Assembly: GCF_003814005.1 (NCBI RefSeq)
Contig: NZ_CP033898.1
Location: 2,108,001 to 2,172,000, forward strand
Origin: Corynebacterium pseudopelargi
GTDB taxonomy: Bacteria; Actinomycetota; Actinomycetes; Mycobacteriales; Mycobacteriaceae
Direction of reading: 5' to 3'
DNA: 64,000 nt
Shown: positions 63,996-64,000 of the stretch, one piece after another
How positions within the stretch are numbered: position 1 is the first letter of the stretch
Layout: every line of letters begins with the position of its first letter
The notes under the pieces: model-generated
What the model saw: only the letters and a program-made list of their open reading frames with translations
Database searches by the model: none
Told to the model about the DNA's origin: nothing
Translations under genes and position numbers: made by a program

Positions 63996-64000
63996 GCTCG

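Overview
The window is chromosomal DNA from a mycolic-acid-containing actinobacterium, almost certainly a Corynebacterium. The evidence is a corynebacterial RamB regulator divergent from sdhCAB, a trehalose corynomycolyl transferase-type esterase, mycothiol glycosyltransferase MshA, a fused RmlCD, the tiny ribosomal protein bS22, and gene order that follows the Mycobacterium tuberculosis blocks Rv0481-Rv0512 and Rv3644c-Rv3660c as I remember them. I see no prophage, insertion sequence, CRISPR array or rRNA. There is one tRNA gene, Thr(CGT).

Layout. 1-8.4 kb (minus strand): tetrapyrrole genes hemA, hemC, hemD/cysG fusion and hemB, followed by two small membrane proteins and a P-type ATPase cut by the window edge. 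All three hallmark ATPase motifs visible in it are degenerate. 8.1-14.7 kb: thioredoxin-fold protein, SerB-like HAD phosphatase, DsbA-like protein, bS22, excisionase-type HTH protein, proC, an acidic membrane protein and Ppx/GppA. 14.7-22.3 kb: cysteine-cluster protein, RegX3/SenX3, two tandem paralogous lipoproteins, gpm, mshA and a hexose-6-phosphate epimerase-like protein. 22.5-30.6 kb: fadD, murB, DUF2505, methyltransferase, DUF2993 lipid-binding protein, a DeoC-fold protein lacking catalytic residues, DUF2516, DUF445 and a small membrane protein. 30.8-37.9 kb: sdhCAB and divergent ramB with GlxR-, DtxR- and RamB-like sites between them, then a DUF6767-like protein and lpd. 38-45.4 kb: envelope and glycan genes (mycolyltransferase-like, rmlB, rmlCD, rmlA), a solitary AztD-like lipoprotein and a polysaccharide pyruvyl transferase. 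45.4-54.8 kb: a truncated OGG-fold fragment beside tRNA-Thr, holB, adenylate cyclase, an iron-complex ABC importer with a DtxR-like box, and topA. 54.8-64 kb: Dcu-type C4-dicarboxylate carrier, cspA, a DEAD/DUF1998 helicase and a compact Tad pilus operon running off the right edge.

How the genes work together. Iron and heme run through the window: tetrapyrrole synthesis, a heme- and Fe-S-containing succinate dehydrogenase with a DtxR-like site, and an iron-chelate importer with another. Central carbon and redox are represented by Sdh, Lpd, Gpm, RamB, GlxR-type sites and a cyclase able to make the GlxR ligand cAMP. Envelope supply is represented by MurB, the Rml enzymes, the mycolyltransferase, the pyruvyl transferase and MshA. 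Functions are inferred from sequence motifs and recalled family knowledge; no database search was run. Start codons were moved inward from the longest reading frame wherever a ribosome-binding site or family length supported it.
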